A DNA stretch of 64,000 nt from an uncultured Pelagibacteraceae bacterium (GCA_902579605.1 CACHHD010000001.1:1-64000), one strand, 5' to 3'; numbered from the stretch's first letter, positions 1 to 9,884 are shown. Translations and numbers: made by a program. The notes: generated by a model from the letters alone, not told the origin.

Positions 1-1
1 A

Positions 2-187
2 GATAATAAATTGGAAGAATTAATTGAAGAAAAATATTTAGACTCATACGTTATAATTAGAGAAATTAAGAATAAAAACGCTTTTAAAAACTACTACATC
101 TTGACAAGTATTATATCGCAGATTTTAACACTCTTATTTCTTTTGATATTATTTAAAATAATTTTACTTAATTTTAATAAAGTTTAA
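2..187 (+). CDS. C-terminal fragment of a membrane protein (5' end outside window)
   Basis: An open frame runs from the window edge to a TAA at 185-187 and encodes 61 residues. The first ~35 are charged (EELIEEKYLDSY, then REIKNKNAF). The remainder is a hydrophobic stretch rich in Leu/Ile that looks like one transmembrane helix, ending in a short Asn/Lys tail. The layout of a charged region followed by a terminal helix resembles the end of Wzz-like chain-length proteins, but too little is visible for a family call. Its stop codon overlaps the stop of the convergent gene at 184-1197 in a TTAA. Confidence 0.5.
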   Translation, partial: DNKLEELIEEKYLDSYVIIREIKNKNAFKNYYILTSIISQILTLLFLLILFKIILLNFNKV

Positions 188-1197
188 ATTCCTTTAATAA
201 CTCTGAGTACTAACCTAATGAATGAGAGTACAATTAGCACATAAGTAGTATATCCCCATATTGCAGATTGTTTTTTTTTAAGTTTCATTGAAATGTATTT
301 ACCAGCACTTCTCCAACACCCAACATAAGCAATAACCAAATAAATAAAGAAGAAAATTAAATAAACACTGTATGCCAAAAGTGAGGCTCCGGACATAGTG
401 TCAAAATATGCATCTCCTTTGCTTAATAGAATAAAATTAGGAATTTGAAAAATAATAATTCCAACTGTACTCACACCCCAAAAACTAAAAGCTAACGAGT
501 CATCACCAGCCCAGTATTTTGCTATACGTCCTCTCTGTTTAGATTTCTTTTTTTTCATAAAATTGATTTTTGGTTTTTTTACAGTCATTGTGTAAAGAAA
601 AAATGTCCCTAAGGCTAGTAAGACTACTACCCACCAATAATCTTTATATTCTATTTTTTTCTTTGATGGGACTTTGATTTTCTTTTTTACTTCTTTTTTT
701 GGTTTATTAAACTGTGCATTATAAGTAACTATATCTGCGGGCCAAATTCTAGTAAACGACTGGATGCCAAGCTCGTAATCTTTAAAAACTGAGTTAAATG
801 AATTACTAGAACTATATAAGTTTGCTGTACCTGTTTTAGTTTCATAATCTTTATAGGTGTACCAAATTCTTGAAAAAAAATCATACTGACCACCTCCCCT
901 GTAAAAGTAAGTTGCTTCCCATGTTCCGCTATATTTTTTTGCAGTTCCTTGCCCTTGAACTATATAAAGTTTGAAAATATCTTGATCAATTTTATCTCTA
1001 AAAATTGCAACTGTTCCTAAATCTTCTTCAAACCAGATACCTTCTATTGAATTAATTTTTTTTCCTTTTAGTTTATCAATATAAAATTGAGTATTTGTTG
1101 ATCCGTCTTTTATATTTGACCAGAATTGTTCTGCAAAAGAAAAGGAGATTAAACTTAGATAAACAATTATCGTTAAGCTAAATAATTTTTTCTTCAT
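184..1197 (-). CDS. Unknown multi-pass membrane protein with signal peptide
   Basis: 337 aa, family not recognised. Residues 1-22 form a signal peptide (KKK, hydrophobic core, SFA|EQF). About 165 soluble residues rich in Tyr/Trp/Gly follow, probably exported. Then come a Lys-rich linker and about four hydrophobic helices near 190-208, 238-262, 270-298 and 315-334, separated by Lys/Arg-rich loops. The start lies 20 bp inside the end of the upstream PrsW-like protease gene, so the two are probably translationally coupled. It could be a substrate or partner of that protease; this is inferred from position only. Confidence 0.65.
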   Translation of the reverse strand: MKKKLFSLTIIVYLSLISFSFAEQFWSNIKDGSTNTQFYIDKLKGKKINSIEGIWFEEDLGTVAIFRDKIDQDIFKLYIVQGQGTAKKYSGTWEATYFYRGGGQYDFFSRIWYTYKDYETKTGTANLYSSSNSFNSVFKDYELGIQSFTRIWPADIVTYNAQFNKPKKEVKKKIKVPSKKKIEYKDYWWVVVLLALGTFFLYTMTVKKPKINFMKKKKSKQRGRIAKYWAGDDSLAFSFWGVSTVGIIIFQIPNFILLSKGDAYFDTMSGASLLAYSVYLIFFFIYLVIAYVGCWRSAGKYISMKLKKKQSAIWGYTTYVLIVLSFIRLVLRVIKGI

Positions 1198-1861
1198 GCT
1201 CTCTTTTTTTTATTTTTTGTGTTTCCTTTACGTTTTTATGTAAGAAATAACTAAATACTAAAAGTATAAAAACTACAAATATATAATATGGAGGAAAATA
1301 ACATAAAAAATTATACGTACCGTGAAATATATAAGGCACAATTAAAGCTAAACCTAAATTTTTACCTCCAGATACAAATGCATACATTCCAAAATAAAAA
1401 CCCATTATCACTCCACAAAGAGCATGCATTGGTACAGCTGTGAAGGCTCTTGTTAATGCCAAATCCATTGGTTGCATTTTGTACTGCTCAGCTAATCGGA
1501 AGACGTAGTCATAATTTTCTAAAGTTGCAAATCCTAGTGACACTACTACCCCGTACACAATAGCATCCATAGGTTCATTAAATGCTTTTTCTTTTAAAAC
1601 ATATAAATATAAAACTAAAAATTTTAAAGTTTCTTCAACTAGTCCTCCTGCAAAGAAGCCTCCGAGCAGAGCATTATTAATTTTATTTTTATTTGAAAAA
1701 ACTTCTAATATATAATCATTTAAATATCCTGCTGGGATTGTTATTAATATTCCAAATAAAAAAGTTATAATTATAATTTTTCTAGGTTCTCTAAATTTAT
1801 CTGAAAAAATGAAATATAATAATATTGCTATGGAAGGTATGATTGTAATTAGAAGCGTCAT
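1178..1861 (-). CDS. PrsW-like intramembrane metalloprotease
   Basis: 227 aa, polytopic. PrsW-family hallmarks are in the expected order: EETLK at residues 76-80, a second motif EPMDAIVYG at 96-104, EN at 115-116, and His146 and His180 within hydrophobic segments (MHALCG, FHGTYNF). These residues are the presumed metal and active-site ligands. The founding member, Bacillus PrsW, cuts an anti-sigma factor in the membrane; the wider family is often of unknown substrate. The gene follows the ATPase zeta gene by 6 bp and overlaps the next membrane-protein gene. Family assignment is good, substrate unknown. Confidence 0.8.
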   Translation of the reverse strand: MTLLITIIPSIAILLYFIFSDKFREPRKIIIITFLFGILITIPAGYLNDYILEVFSNKNKINNALLGGFFAGGLVEETLKFLVLYLYVLKEKAFNEPMDAIVYGVVVSLGFATLENYDYVFRLAEQYKMQPMDLALTRAFTAVPMHALCGVIMGFYFGMYAFVSGGKNLGLALIVPYIFHGTYNFLCYFPPYYIFVVFILLVFSYFLHKNVKETQKIKKREHEEKII

Positions 1862-1867
1862 TACCCT

Positions 1868-2182
1868 TTATTGAAAATCAACTTTTGCTTTTTCAAAGAA
1901 TTCATCAAGCTTAGATTTAATTTCGTCTTCTGAAATATTAGAGTTTGATGCTTTAAAATCTTGCTTGACCTTATCTACCAGATCCATATCACCTGGTTTT
2001 TTCAAGTCTGCTTTGATAACTTCGTCAATATAGTTTTCAATTTCTTGTTCTTTTTTTCCAAGTTTATCAGCTGCCCATTGACCAAAATATTTATTTCTGC
2101 GTCCTTTAATTTTGAATTGCAACTCTTGATCGTTCGCAAATTTATTTTCAAAAGATTTTTTTCTATCGTCAAATGAACTCAT
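1868..2182 (-). CDS. ATP synthase inhibitor zeta subunit (DUF1476)
   Basis: 104 aa, small, charged and helical, with the typical DUF1476 opening (SSFDDRKKSFENKFA) and an internal RRNKYFGQWAADKLG. In alphaproteobacteria such as Paracoccus this family binds the F1 sector and inhibits ATP hydrolysis, acting like mitochondrial IF1. The length matches the family. It is the first gene of a short minus-strand run with the PrsW-like protease and an unknown membrane protein. About 145 bp without a recognisable gene separate it from tRNA-Leu. Confidence 0.88.
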   Translation of the reverse strand: MSSFDDRKKSFENKFANDQELQFKIKGRRNKYFGQWAADKLGKKEQEIENYIDEVIKADLKKPGDMDLVDKVKQDFKASNSNISEDEIKSKLDEFFEKAKVDFQ

Positions 2183-2327
2183 AAAATCAATATACTGGAT
2201 TTATCTTCTCCCGTGCAAATAAAAACTTTATCTACACATCTGAACACAGTGACGAGCACAATTCCAGCACAGTGAATCTAAAAAAGACGTGTTTTTTTAA
2301 AAATTTATTTAGGTTTTCTTTACGTTT

Positions 2328-2412
2328 TGGTGCGGTCGGAGAGACTCGAACTCTCACGGGAAAACCCACACGCCCCTCAAGCGTGCCTGTCTACCAATTT
2401 CAGCACGACCGC
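2328..2412 (-). tRNA. tRNA-Leu (GAG)
   Basis: On the minus strand, acceptor GCGGTCG pairs with CGACCGC, followed by A and an encoded CCA (2328-2330). The anticodon stem CACGC/GCGTG closes the loop TTGAGGG, giving anticodon GAG. A long variable arm is present (GTGGGTTTTCCCGT), as expected for a class II leucine tRNA. A possible promoter (TTGAAC, 17 bp, TATTGT) lies just upstream in the gap before nadA, but it is weak. Confidence 0.95.
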
Positions 2413-2473
2413 ATAATTTATGCGACAATAAATGAATGACAATTATTGTTCAAGTTGATAGACTAGAATTAGT

Positions 2474-3463
2474 ATGTCTGTACAGCAAGAAAATATAAAA
2501 AGTTCCGAAGAGATCTATAAAAAAATCTCAAAATTTGTGCCAGATGTCGAATGGAAGATACATCAGCCTCTTATAGAAAAAATAAATAAACTCAAAAAAG
2601 AAAAAAACGCTATAATTTTAGCTCATAATTATCAGACGCCAGAAATTTATCATGGAGTGGCTGATATTGCAGCAGACTCTCTGGCGCTTGCGGTAGAAGC
2701 TTCGAAAACTACAGCAGATAAAATAATTATGTGTGGAGTTCATTTTATGGCTGAAACAGCAAAACTTATGAGCCCAAACAAAAAGGTTTTTCTACCAGAT
2801 ATGAAAGCTGGTTGTTCACTATCTACATCAATAACTGGAGAAGATGTGAGAATGTTAAAACAAAAGTATCCTGGAGTGCCTGTGGTTTCGTATGTAAATA
2901 CATCTGCAGATGTTAAAGCAGAGACTGACGTGTGTTGTACATCTGCTAACGCTGTTAAAGTTGTGGAGTCTTTAAATGTCGATAGAGTAATTTTTTTACC
3001 AGATCAATATTTAGCTGACTATGTTTCAAAAAATACAAAAGTAAAAATTATTTCTTGGAAAGGGACATGTATAGTTCATGAACAATTTAGTGCGAAAGAA
3101 ATCGAAGATATTAAGAAACAAAATCCAGGAATTAAAGTAATTGCCCACCCAGAGTGTCCTCCAGATGTGATTAAAGCATCTGATTTTACAGGGTCAACTT
3201 CTGGGATGATAAATTATGTAAAAGATAAGCAACCAAAAAAGGTTATGTTGGTAACTGAATGTTCGATGAGCGATAATGTTGAGGCAGACAATCCAAATGT
3301 TAGTTTCGTTAAACCTTGTAACCTATGCCCTTACATGAAGAAAATAGATTTAAAGAAAATTCTTGATTGTTTAGAAAATGAAACAAATGAAATATTATTA
3401 GATGATAAAACAATTGAAGCTGCAAGAAAATCTGTAATTAGAATGACTGAAATTGGTCGTTAG
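2474..3463 (+). CDS. nadA: Quinolinate synthase A
   Basis: 329 aa. It condenses iminoaspartate with dihydroxyacetone phosphate to quinolinate, the first committed part of NAD synthesis. It is a [4Fe-4S] enzyme: the conserved cysteines are visible at Cys87 (MCGVHFMAE), Cys199 (GTCIVH) and in PCNLCPYM near 282-285. Also seen are HNYQ near residue 51, HPECPP and STSGM. It is followed directly by nadC, so the two form an operon. The usual third gene, nadB (L-aspartate oxidase), is not in the window, so the iminoaspartate source must be encoded elsewhere or be another enzyme. Confidence 0.96.
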   Translation: MSVQQENIKSSEEIYKKISKFVPDVEWKIHQPLIEKINKLKKEKNAIILAHNYQTPEIYHGVADIAADSLALAVEASKTTADKIIMCGVHFMAETAKLMSPNKKVFLPDMKAGCSLSTSITGEDVRMLKQKYPGVPVVSYVNTSADVKAETDVCCTSANAVKVVESLNVDRVIFLPDQYLADYVSKNTKVKIISWKGTCIVHEQFSAKEIEDIKKQNPGIKVIAHPECPPDVIKASDFTGSTSGMINYVKDKQPKKVMLVTECSMSDNVEADNPNVSFVKPCNLCPYMKKIDLKKILDCLENETNEILLDDKTIEAARKSVIRMTEIGR

Positions 3464-3467
3464 ATCA

Positions 3468-4298
3468 ATGCAAAAAATAAATCAAAAGTATATTAATTCT
3501 GTAGTTAAAAAAGCCTTAAAAGAAGATCTCAAGCCAATGGGTGATATCACTACTAGACTTGTAAAATTTAGTAATAAAAAAATTACAGCCAAAATAATAG
3601 CCAAGCAGAATGGAGTAATAGCAGGGATAGAATTTTGCAAACAAGCGTTTAAATTGATTGGAAAAGAGTCAATTTTTAAATCTAAAATAAAAGATGGTAA
3701 GTTTATCAAAAAAAATAAAGTTATAGCTGAAATTTTAGCAAATACAAAAACTATACTTACAGCTGAAAGAACGGCTTTAAATTTTTTAAACCATGCCTCA
3801 GGAATAGCTACTACAACTAATAATTTTGTTAAAAAAGTTGGCAAAAAAACTAAAATTTGTTGTACAAGAAAAACAACTCCAAATTTAAGGTTATTAGAAA
3901 AATATGCAGTAAAACAAGGTGGGGGTTTTAATCATAGGTACAATTTAAGCGATGAAATTTTAATAAAAGATAATCATATAAAGGCTGCTAAAGATTTGAA
4001 AAAACTTGTTTCTAGAGCCTCTAAATCTAAAAAAGTTGTTACGGTTGAAATTGAAAACGTAAGTCAATTAAAAAAAATATTGGGACTAAAATTCAAAAGA
4101 GTTCTATTTGACAATATGAATATTGTTCAACTAAAAAAATGTCTTAAAATTTGTAATAGAAAATACGAAACTGAGTATTCTGGCAACGCTAATTTAGGAA
4201 ATATAAGAAAAATAGCTAGAACTGGAATAAATAGGATTTCTGTGGGTGCTATAACTCATAGCGCTAAAGCTTTTGACACAAGTTTGTTACTTGGATAA
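3468..4298 (+). CDS. nadC: Nicotinate-nucleotide pyrophosphorylase (carboxylating)
   Basis: About 276 aa. It converts quinolinate plus PRPP to nicotinate mononucleotide, following NadA. Family motifs: GDITTRL, ERTALNFLNHASGIAT, TRKTTPNLR, KQGGGFNHR and IKDNHI, which provide quinolinate and phosphate-binding Arg/Lys/His residues. I chose the ATG at 3468, four bases after the nadA stop. The frame can be extended to a TTG at 3453 inside nadA, but that adds five residues without family support. Its 3' end overlaps the convergent ppdK gene by 12 bp. Confidence 0.95.
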   Translation: MQKINQKYINSVVKKALKEDLKPMGDITTRLVKFSNKKITAKIIAKQNGVIAGIEFCKQAFKLIGKESIFKSKIKDGKFIKKNKVIAEILANTKTILTAERTALNFLNHASGIATTTNNFVKKVGKKTKICCTRKTTPNLRLLEKYAVKQGGGFNHRYNLSDEILIKDNHIKAAKDLKKLVSRASKSKKVVTVEIENVSQLKKILGLKFKRVLFDNMNIVQLKKCLKICNRKYETEYSGNANLGNIRKIARTGINRISVGAITHSAKAFDTSLLLG

Positions 4299-6947
4299 TT
4301 CTGCTTGAGCTGCAGCTAATCTCGCTACCGGTACCCTAAAAGGAGAACAAGACACATAATCCAAACCGGTCTTAGAACAAAATTCTATACTTTTAGGATC
4401 TCCGCCGTGTTCACCACAAATACCAAGTTTAATATTTTTATTTGTTTTTTTACCTCTTAATGAGGCTATCTCGACTAATTCTCCTACTCCATTTTGATCA
4501 ATGCTCACAAACGGGTCTACATCAAAAATTTTGTTATCAATATAATCATTTAAAAATTTACCCGAGTCATCTCTGCTTATACCAAATGTTGTTTGGGTTA
4601 AATCGTTAGTACCAAAACTAAAAAAATCTGCGTGTTTAGAGATATCTTTTGCCTGTAGCGCTGCTCTGGGTAATTCGATCATTGTGCCAACAGTGTAATC
4701 TAATTTTACTTTATTTTTTGTTTCAATTTCTTTAGCTACTTGATTTACCAATGATCGCATTATTTTTAATTCAGATTCAACTGAAACCAATGGAATCATA
4801 ATTTCAACAAAAGCAGATTTTATTTTTTCTTTTTTAAGTTCTATTATTGCCTCAAAAATAGCTCTGCACTGCATTTCATAAATCTCTGGGAAAGATATAC
4901 CTAGTCTACAACCTCTGTGGCCAAGCATAGGATTTTCCTCATGTAGTTCTGATATTCTATCTCGAATTTCTTTAGATGCTAAATTTAAAGATCTCGCTAC
5001 TTCGTCTAAATCTTTATCAGCTTTTGGTAAAAATTCATGTAATGGTGGATCTAATAATCTTACAGTCACAGGAAGACCAGACATTACTTTAAAGATTTTT
5101 TTAAAGTCTTCTTTTTGGTAGGGCAAAAGTTTTGATAATGCATGATTTCTATCCTCATTTGATCTAGAAAGTATCATTTGCCTTACTGATAATATCCTAT
5201 CCTCGTCAAAGAACATATGTTCAGTTCTACAAAGTCCTATTCCCTCAGCTCCAAAATCTCTTGCGGTTTTACTATCTTGCTCTGTTTCAGCATTTGTCCT
5301 AATTTTTAATTTTCTAAACTCATCAGACCATTTCATTATTGTCGAAAAATATCCAGAAATTTCTGGTTTTACTGTTGGAACCAAGCCTTTCATAACCTTG
5401 CCGCTTCCCCCGTCTATTGTTATGATTTCACCTTCTTTAATAATTTCGTTGCCTGCTTTAAATTGTTTGTTCTCATAATCAATCGTTATCTCACTTGATC
5501 CCGAAACACATGGTCGACCCATTCCCCTTGCGACTACAGCAGCATGACTGGTCATTCCACCTCTAGCAGTCAAAATACCTTTTGCAGCATGCATTCCGTG
5601 AATATCCTCTGGTGATGTTTCTAATCTAACCAAAATTGTATCTTGCATCATATTATTTAATTTTTCTGCTTCATCCGCAGTAAAAACAACTTTACCACTC
5701 GCTGCACCAGGTGATGCGGGTAAACCAGATGCTATTATCTCTTTTTTAACTTTGTCATCTAAAGTAGGATGTAAAAGTGTATCAATAGTATTTGGATCTA
5801 TTCTTAGTATTGCTTCTTTCCTTGAAATTAATTTTTCCTTTACCATATCAACAGCAATTTTAATTCCTGCTTTAGCAGTTCTTTTTCCGGATCTTGTTTG
5901 AAGCATCCATAATTTATTGTTTTCAACTGTAAATTCAATGTCTTGCATATCTCTATAATGTTTTTCTAATTTTATAAAAACTTTTTCTAATTCTTTATAA
6001 GCGTGGGGCATTGCTTCTTGCATTGACAGTTCTTTTGAACCTGATTCTTTTTTTGATTTTTTTGTAATATATTGTGGTGTTCTTGTGCCAGCAACGACAT
6101 CCTCACCTTGAGCATTAATTAAATATTCTCCAAAGAAAGAATTCTCGCCTGTAGATGGGTTTCTTGTAAAAGCTACTCCAGTAGCACAGTCACTACCCAT
6201 GTTTCCAAAGACCATAGCTTGAACATTTACAGCTGTTCCCCATTCATCAGGTATTCTATTAAGTTTTCTGTAAGTTTTTGCTCTTTGACTGTCCCAAGAT
6301 CTAAATACTGAGCTAATTGCCTCAATTAATTGTTCATTAACATCTTGAGGAAAATTTTTCCCAGTTTTTTTTTTTACTAATTTTTTAAAATTTTCAATTA
6401 ATCCATCCCAATCAGAAGCATCAATTTCTGTATCTTGCAGAACGCCTTTTGTAAGTTTGAAATTGTCTATCATTTCTTCAAATAGGTGGCCTTCCACTCC
6501 CATTACTACATTGCCGAACATTTGAATAAATCTTCTATAACTATCTTTTGCAAAGCGAGGATTGTTTGATTTTGTGGCTAGTGCATTTGCTGTTTTATCA
6601 TTTAAACCTAAATTTAAAATAGTGTCCATCATCCCTGGCATTGAGATTCTTGCGCCAGACCTAACAGAAACTAAAAGTGGATTTTTCAAATCTCCAAATT
6701 TTTTTAATGTTTTTTTTTCAATTTTTTTTATCTCAGCCTTAATTTGAGATAAAATTTTAGTGGGCAATTTTTTTTTATTTGAATAAAAAATATCACAGAC
6801 TTCTGTGGTAATCGTAAAGCCAGGAGGCACAGGTAGGCCAAGCTTTCCCATTTCAGCTAAATTAGCTCCTTTACCACCTAACAAGTTTTTTTTATTTTTA
6901 AGTTTACTAATCTTTTTATCATCAAAACTGAAAATAAATTGTTTCAT
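4287..6947 (-). CDS. ppdK: Pyruvate, phosphate dikinase
   Basis: 886 aa, the usual length. It interconverts pyruvate + ATP + Pi with PEP + AMP + PPi. Domain order is intact: an N-terminal ATP-grasp domain (GGKGANLAEM, SVRSGARISMPGMMDT), the phosphohistidine domain with catalytic His468 in GGMTSHAAVVARG, and the C-terminal PEP/pyruvate TIM barrel with Cys844 in GICGEHGGDP. It can make PEP reversibly from pyruvate, suiting a gluconeogenic or PPi-saving metabolism. It overlaps the upstream glyS by 4 bp (ATGA), so it belongs to the S49 peptidase-glyQ-glyS-ppdK operon. Confidence 0.97.
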   Translation of the reverse strand: MKQFIFSFDDKKISKLKNKKNLLGGKGANLAEMGKLGLPVPPGFTITTEVCDIFYSNKKKLPTKILSQIKAEIKKIEKKTLKKFGDLKNPLLVSVRSGARISMPGMMDTILNLGLNDKTANALATKSNNPRFAKDSYRRFIQMFGNVVMGVEGHLFEEMIDNFKLTKGVLQDTEIDASDWDGLIENFKKLVKKKTGKNFPQDVNEQLIEAISSVFRSWDSQRAKTYRKLNRIPDEWGTAVNVQAMVFGNMGSDCATGVAFTRNPSTGENSFFGEYLINAQGEDVVAGTRTPQYITKKSKKESGSKELSMQEAMPHAYKELEKVFIKLEKHYRDMQDIEFTVENNKLWMLQTRSGKRTAKAGIKIAVDMVKEKLISRKEAILRIDPNTIDTLLHPTLDDKVKKEIIASGLPASPGAASGKVVFTADEAEKLNNMMQDTILVRLETSPEDIHGMHAAKGILTARGGMTSHAAVVARGMGRPCVSGSSEITIDYENKQFKAGNEIIKEGEIITIDGGSGKVMKGLVPTVKPEISGYFSTIMKWSDEFRKLKIRTNAETEQDSKTARDFGAEGIGLCRTEHMFFDEDRILSVRQMILSRSNEDRNHALSKLLPYQKEDFKKIFKVMSGLPVTVRLLDPPLHEFLPKADKDLDEVARSLNLASKEIRDRISELHEENPMLGHRGCRLGISFPEIYEMQCRAIFEAIIELKKEKIKSAFVEIMIPLVSVESELKIMRSLVNQVAKEIETKNKVKLDYTVGTMIELPRAALQAKDISKHADFFSFGTNDLTQTTFGISRDDSGKFLNDYIDNKIFDVDPFVSIDQNGVGELVEIASLRGKKTNKNIKLGICGEHGGDPKSIEFCSKTGLDYVSCSPFRVPVARLAAAQAELSK

Positions 6948-9001
6948 GATATTCCTTCTAGTTTAGAAAAATTAATAAAATTATTAAATGTATTACAAAA
7001 CATTTTTAATAACTCCAACCTGTTATTTTTAATATCACTATTGTCATCATTTACAATAACATTATCAAAAAATTTATCGGTGAATATCTTAATTTCTGAT
7101 AGGCTTAAAAGTAATTTTTCATAATCTTTATCTTGTTCGTTAACTGTTAGAAATTTTCGAATTTCATTCAACTTTTCAAATAAATGTTTTTCTTCATCTT
7201 TTCTAAATAACACAGCGTCAGGCCTACCTAACAGATTTCCTTTAGCGCTTTCTACGATATTGAATGCTCTTTTATAAGAACTTATCGCATTTATTCCCAC
7301 TTCTTTATTAATATATTTATTCATCAATTTGTTTTTTTTATAAAGGTCAAAGTAATTGTCACTAAAGTACGAACTTATAGATGCTTCAATAATGTCATTT
7401 TTGATATTTTTCTCTTTCAAAATATTTTTCATTCTGTCTTTTAAAAAATTTAAAATTTCATTTTCAGAATTTTCATTAATTTTTTTTACACCTTGTTCCT
7501 CCAGCAATTTTATATTGTAGCTTATTAAATTTCTAAGTTTTAAATTTAATTTGTTATCAATGATAGTTCGCAATAGTCCAATAGCAGATCTTCTTAAAGC
7601 AAAAGGATCTTTTGAACTTGTTGGTTTTTCATTTATCAAAAAAAATCCCACTAATGTGTCAATTTTATCTGCAATTGCTACCACATAACTGATTGGCTTT
7701 TTTGAAGTCGTAGAGTTATTTCCTAATGGAAGATAATGATCACTTATTGCGTTTGAAACGTCTTCCTCAAAGCCCTGACTTACGGCAAAATATTTTCCCA
7801 TGAGTCCTTGAAGATCAGGATATTCATTAACCAAATCTGAACATAAATCAGATTTAGATATTGAGGCTGCTATCTCCGCTTTCTCTTTATTTAAATTAAA
7901 CTCATCAGATAACATGCCACTTAGTTTCCTTAGTCTTAGTGTTTTATCATAAATAGTTCCAAGACCCTCATAAAATTTAATATTTTGAAGTTTTGCAATT
8001 TGTTTAATTAAATTTTTTGATTTATCTTTGTCCCAGAAAAATTTGGCGTCTGCTAATCTTGCTTCTACTACTCTTTTATTTCCATCTTTAATAATGTGAT
8101 TTGTATCCTTTTTATTTGCAACTACTAAAAAAAAGTTGGTGATTTCACCTTTTTTATCAAAAATAGGAAAATATCTTTGATGATTTTGTAACGTAGAAAT
8201 AATGATTTCTTTTGGTAATTCAAGATATCTTTTATCAAAATCAATTAACAATACATGGGGATCTTCTACGATATTTGTTACCTCTTTTAAAAGTTTACCA
8301 TCAAAATGGCTCTTAAAATTTTTAATTTTATAAAAATTTTCAAATTTTTTAATTATTATTTTCTCTCTATCCTCATGATCAAGTATTATATTATTATTTA
8401 ATAATAATTTTTGATAATCCTTAAAATTTGTTACTTTTTTTATTTTAACATCCAAGTCTTTTTCTATAATAGTGCAATCACTTGCTTTAAGATGGCCATA
8501 ACTAAAAGCAAGTATTTTCTTATTATATACCGCTAAAATAGATCTCAAAGGTCTTCCCCATAATAAGTCTGTTCCAGCCCATCTCATTGATTTTTTCCAC
8601 TTGATTGAAGCTATACTGTTTACAACTATTCTTTTTAATATATCGGAGGTTAAAACTTCTTTGCTTTTAGTTTTTACATAATAGAAATTTCCTTTTTCAT
8701 TCTGTTTTTCCATAAGGTCTTTTCGAGATGAATCATGCGCTTTTAAAAAATTATTTACGATGTCTTCCATGACACCTACTTTCGGGCCCCTAATTTCTTT
8801 AGATGGAATTTTAATTTTATCGGAAAAGTCTTTTAATAATAATGTTAGTCTCGTTGGTGATGAAAATACATTCAAATAACCAAATTTTAAGTTTTCCTCT
8901 ACTAGAGAACTTTTAATTTTTTCTTTAAGATCATTTCTTGCATTAATTTGTAAATTCGGTGGTATTTCCTCACTATAAAGCTCTAATATTAATTCTGACA
9001 T
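6944..9001 (-). CDS. glyS: Glycine--tRNA ligase beta subunit
   Basis: 685 aa. Beta chain of the heterotetrameric (alpha2beta2) bacterial glycyl-tRNA synthetase, which carries tRNA recognition. N-terminal family signature LILELYSEEIPP, then SPTRLTLLL, EIRGPKVG and RWAGTDLLWGRPLRSI. It follows glyQ with a 4-bp gap and overlaps ppdK by 4 bp, indicating coupled translation of the synthetase subunits. The C-terminal anticodon-binding region is present (KRAFNIVESAKG). Confidence 0.96.
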   Translation of the reverse strand: MSELILELYSEEIPPNLQINARNDLKEKIKSSLVEENLKFGYLNVFSSPTRLTLLLKDFSDKIKIPSKEIRGPKVGVMEDIVNNFLKAHDSSRKDLMEKQNEKGNFYYVKTKSKEVLTSDILKRIVVNSIASIKWKKSMRWAGTDLLWGRPLRSILAVYNKKILAFSYGHLKASDCTIIEKDLDVKIKKVTNFKDYQKLLLNNNIILDHEDREKIIIKKFENFYKIKNFKSHFDGKLLKEVTNIVEDPHVLLIDFDKRYLELPKEIIISTLQNHQRYFPIFDKKGEITNFFLVVANKKDTNHIIKDGNKRVVEARLADAKFFWDKDKSKNLIKQIAKLQNIKFYEGLGTIYDKTLRLRKLSGMLSDEFNLNKEKAEIAASISKSDLCSDLVNEYPDLQGLMGKYFAVSQGFEEDVSNAISDHYLPLGNNSTTSKKPISYVVAIADKIDTLVGFFLINEKPTSSKDPFALRRSAIGLLRTIIDNKLNLKLRNLISYNIKLLEEQGVKKINENSENEILNFLKDRMKNILKEKNIKNDIIEASISSYFSDNYFDLYKKNKLMNKYINKEVGINAISSYKRAFNIVESAKGNLLGRPDAVLFRKDEEKHLFEKLNEIRKFLTVNEQDKDYEKLLLSLSEIKIFTDKFFDNVIVNDDNSDIKNNRLELLKMFCNTFNNFINFSKLEGIS

Positions 9002-9005
9002 AATG

Positions 9006-9884
9006 TTACTGGCTTTCTAACCATAATTTTCCAGAGCTTTTGGATAATTCTCTTATTCGATCAATATAGTTTGCTCTTTCTGCCACTCCTATAACTCCTC
9101 TAGCGTCTAATAAATTAAATATATGGCTTGCTTTTAAGCATTGATCATAGGCTGGAAGTGCAAGTTTTTTATTTAAAAGAGATTTACATTCTTTTTCAGC
9201 TGACTCAAAATTTGATAGTAAAATTTTAGTGTCAGCGTATTCAAAATTGTAAGCTGAAAATTCTTTTTCCGATTGGTGAAATACATCCTTATATTTTACC
9301 CCTTCTTTGTTCAAATCAATGTCAAAAATATTTTTTTTACCTTGTACAAACATACATAATCTTTCTATACCATACGTAAGTTCTACCGGAACAGGTTTGC
9401 AATCTATCCCTGTCATCTGTTGAAAATAAGTAAACTGAGTTATTTCCATACCATCACACCAAACTTCCCATCCTAAACCAGTTGCTCCAAGAGTTGGACT
9501 TTCCCAGTCATCTTCTACAAATCTTACGTCATGCTTTTTGACGTCTATCCCAATCGCTGACAAACTTTTCAAATAAACATTTTTAATATTTTTTGGTGAA
9601 GGTTTAATAATAACTTGAAATTGAAAATAATGTTGTAATCTGTTAGGATTTTCTCCGTAACGCCCATCTGTAGGTCTTCTAGATGGTTGAACATAAGCGG
9701 CTTTCCATGGTTTGGGTCCCAAAGATCTCAATGTAGTTGCAGGATGAAAAGTTCCTGCGCCAACTTCTAAATCATAAGGCTGAAGTAATACACAACCATA
9801 TTTACTCCAAAATTTTTGCAGACTCATTATTATTTCCTGAAATGTCTGTCCTTTAGAATTGTCGTTTTTATTCTTTTTAGGCAT
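9006..9884 (-). CDS. glyQ: Glycine--tRNA ligase alpha subunit
   Basis: 292 aa, full length. Catalytic class II chain that forms glycyl-adenylate. Clear family sequence: [50 protein letters not shown], and [12 protein letters not shown]. The start follows the upstream S49 peptidase stop directly (9884/9885). The short Lys/Asn-rich N-terminal leader (about 12 residues) precedes the conserved [10 protein letters not shown] and may be longer than in other species. Confidence 0.96.
   Translation of the reverse strand: MPKKNKNDNSKGQTFQEIIMSLQKFWSKYGCVLLQPYDLEVGAGTFHPATTLRSLGPKPWKAAYVQPSRRPTDGRYGENPNRLQHYFQFQVIIKPSPKNIKNVYLKSLSAIGIDVKKHDVRFVEDDWESPTLGATGLGWEVWCDGMEITQFTYFQQMTGIDCKPVPVELTYGIERLCMFVQGKKNIFDIDLNKEGVKYKDVFHQSEKEFSAYNFEYADTKILLSNFESAEKECKSLLNKKLALPAYDQCLKASHIFNLLDARGVIGVAERANYIDRIRELSKSSGKLWLESQ

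Noticed and set aside
2183-2327. Possible small gene or RNA between the zeta subunit gene and tRNA-Leu
   Set aside because: No open frame with a start and no stable structure was evident; treated as plain intergenic DNA.
3453-3467. TTG start of nadC inside nadA
   Set aside because: An ATG four bases after the nadA stop begins at the family N-terminus; the extra five residues add nothing.
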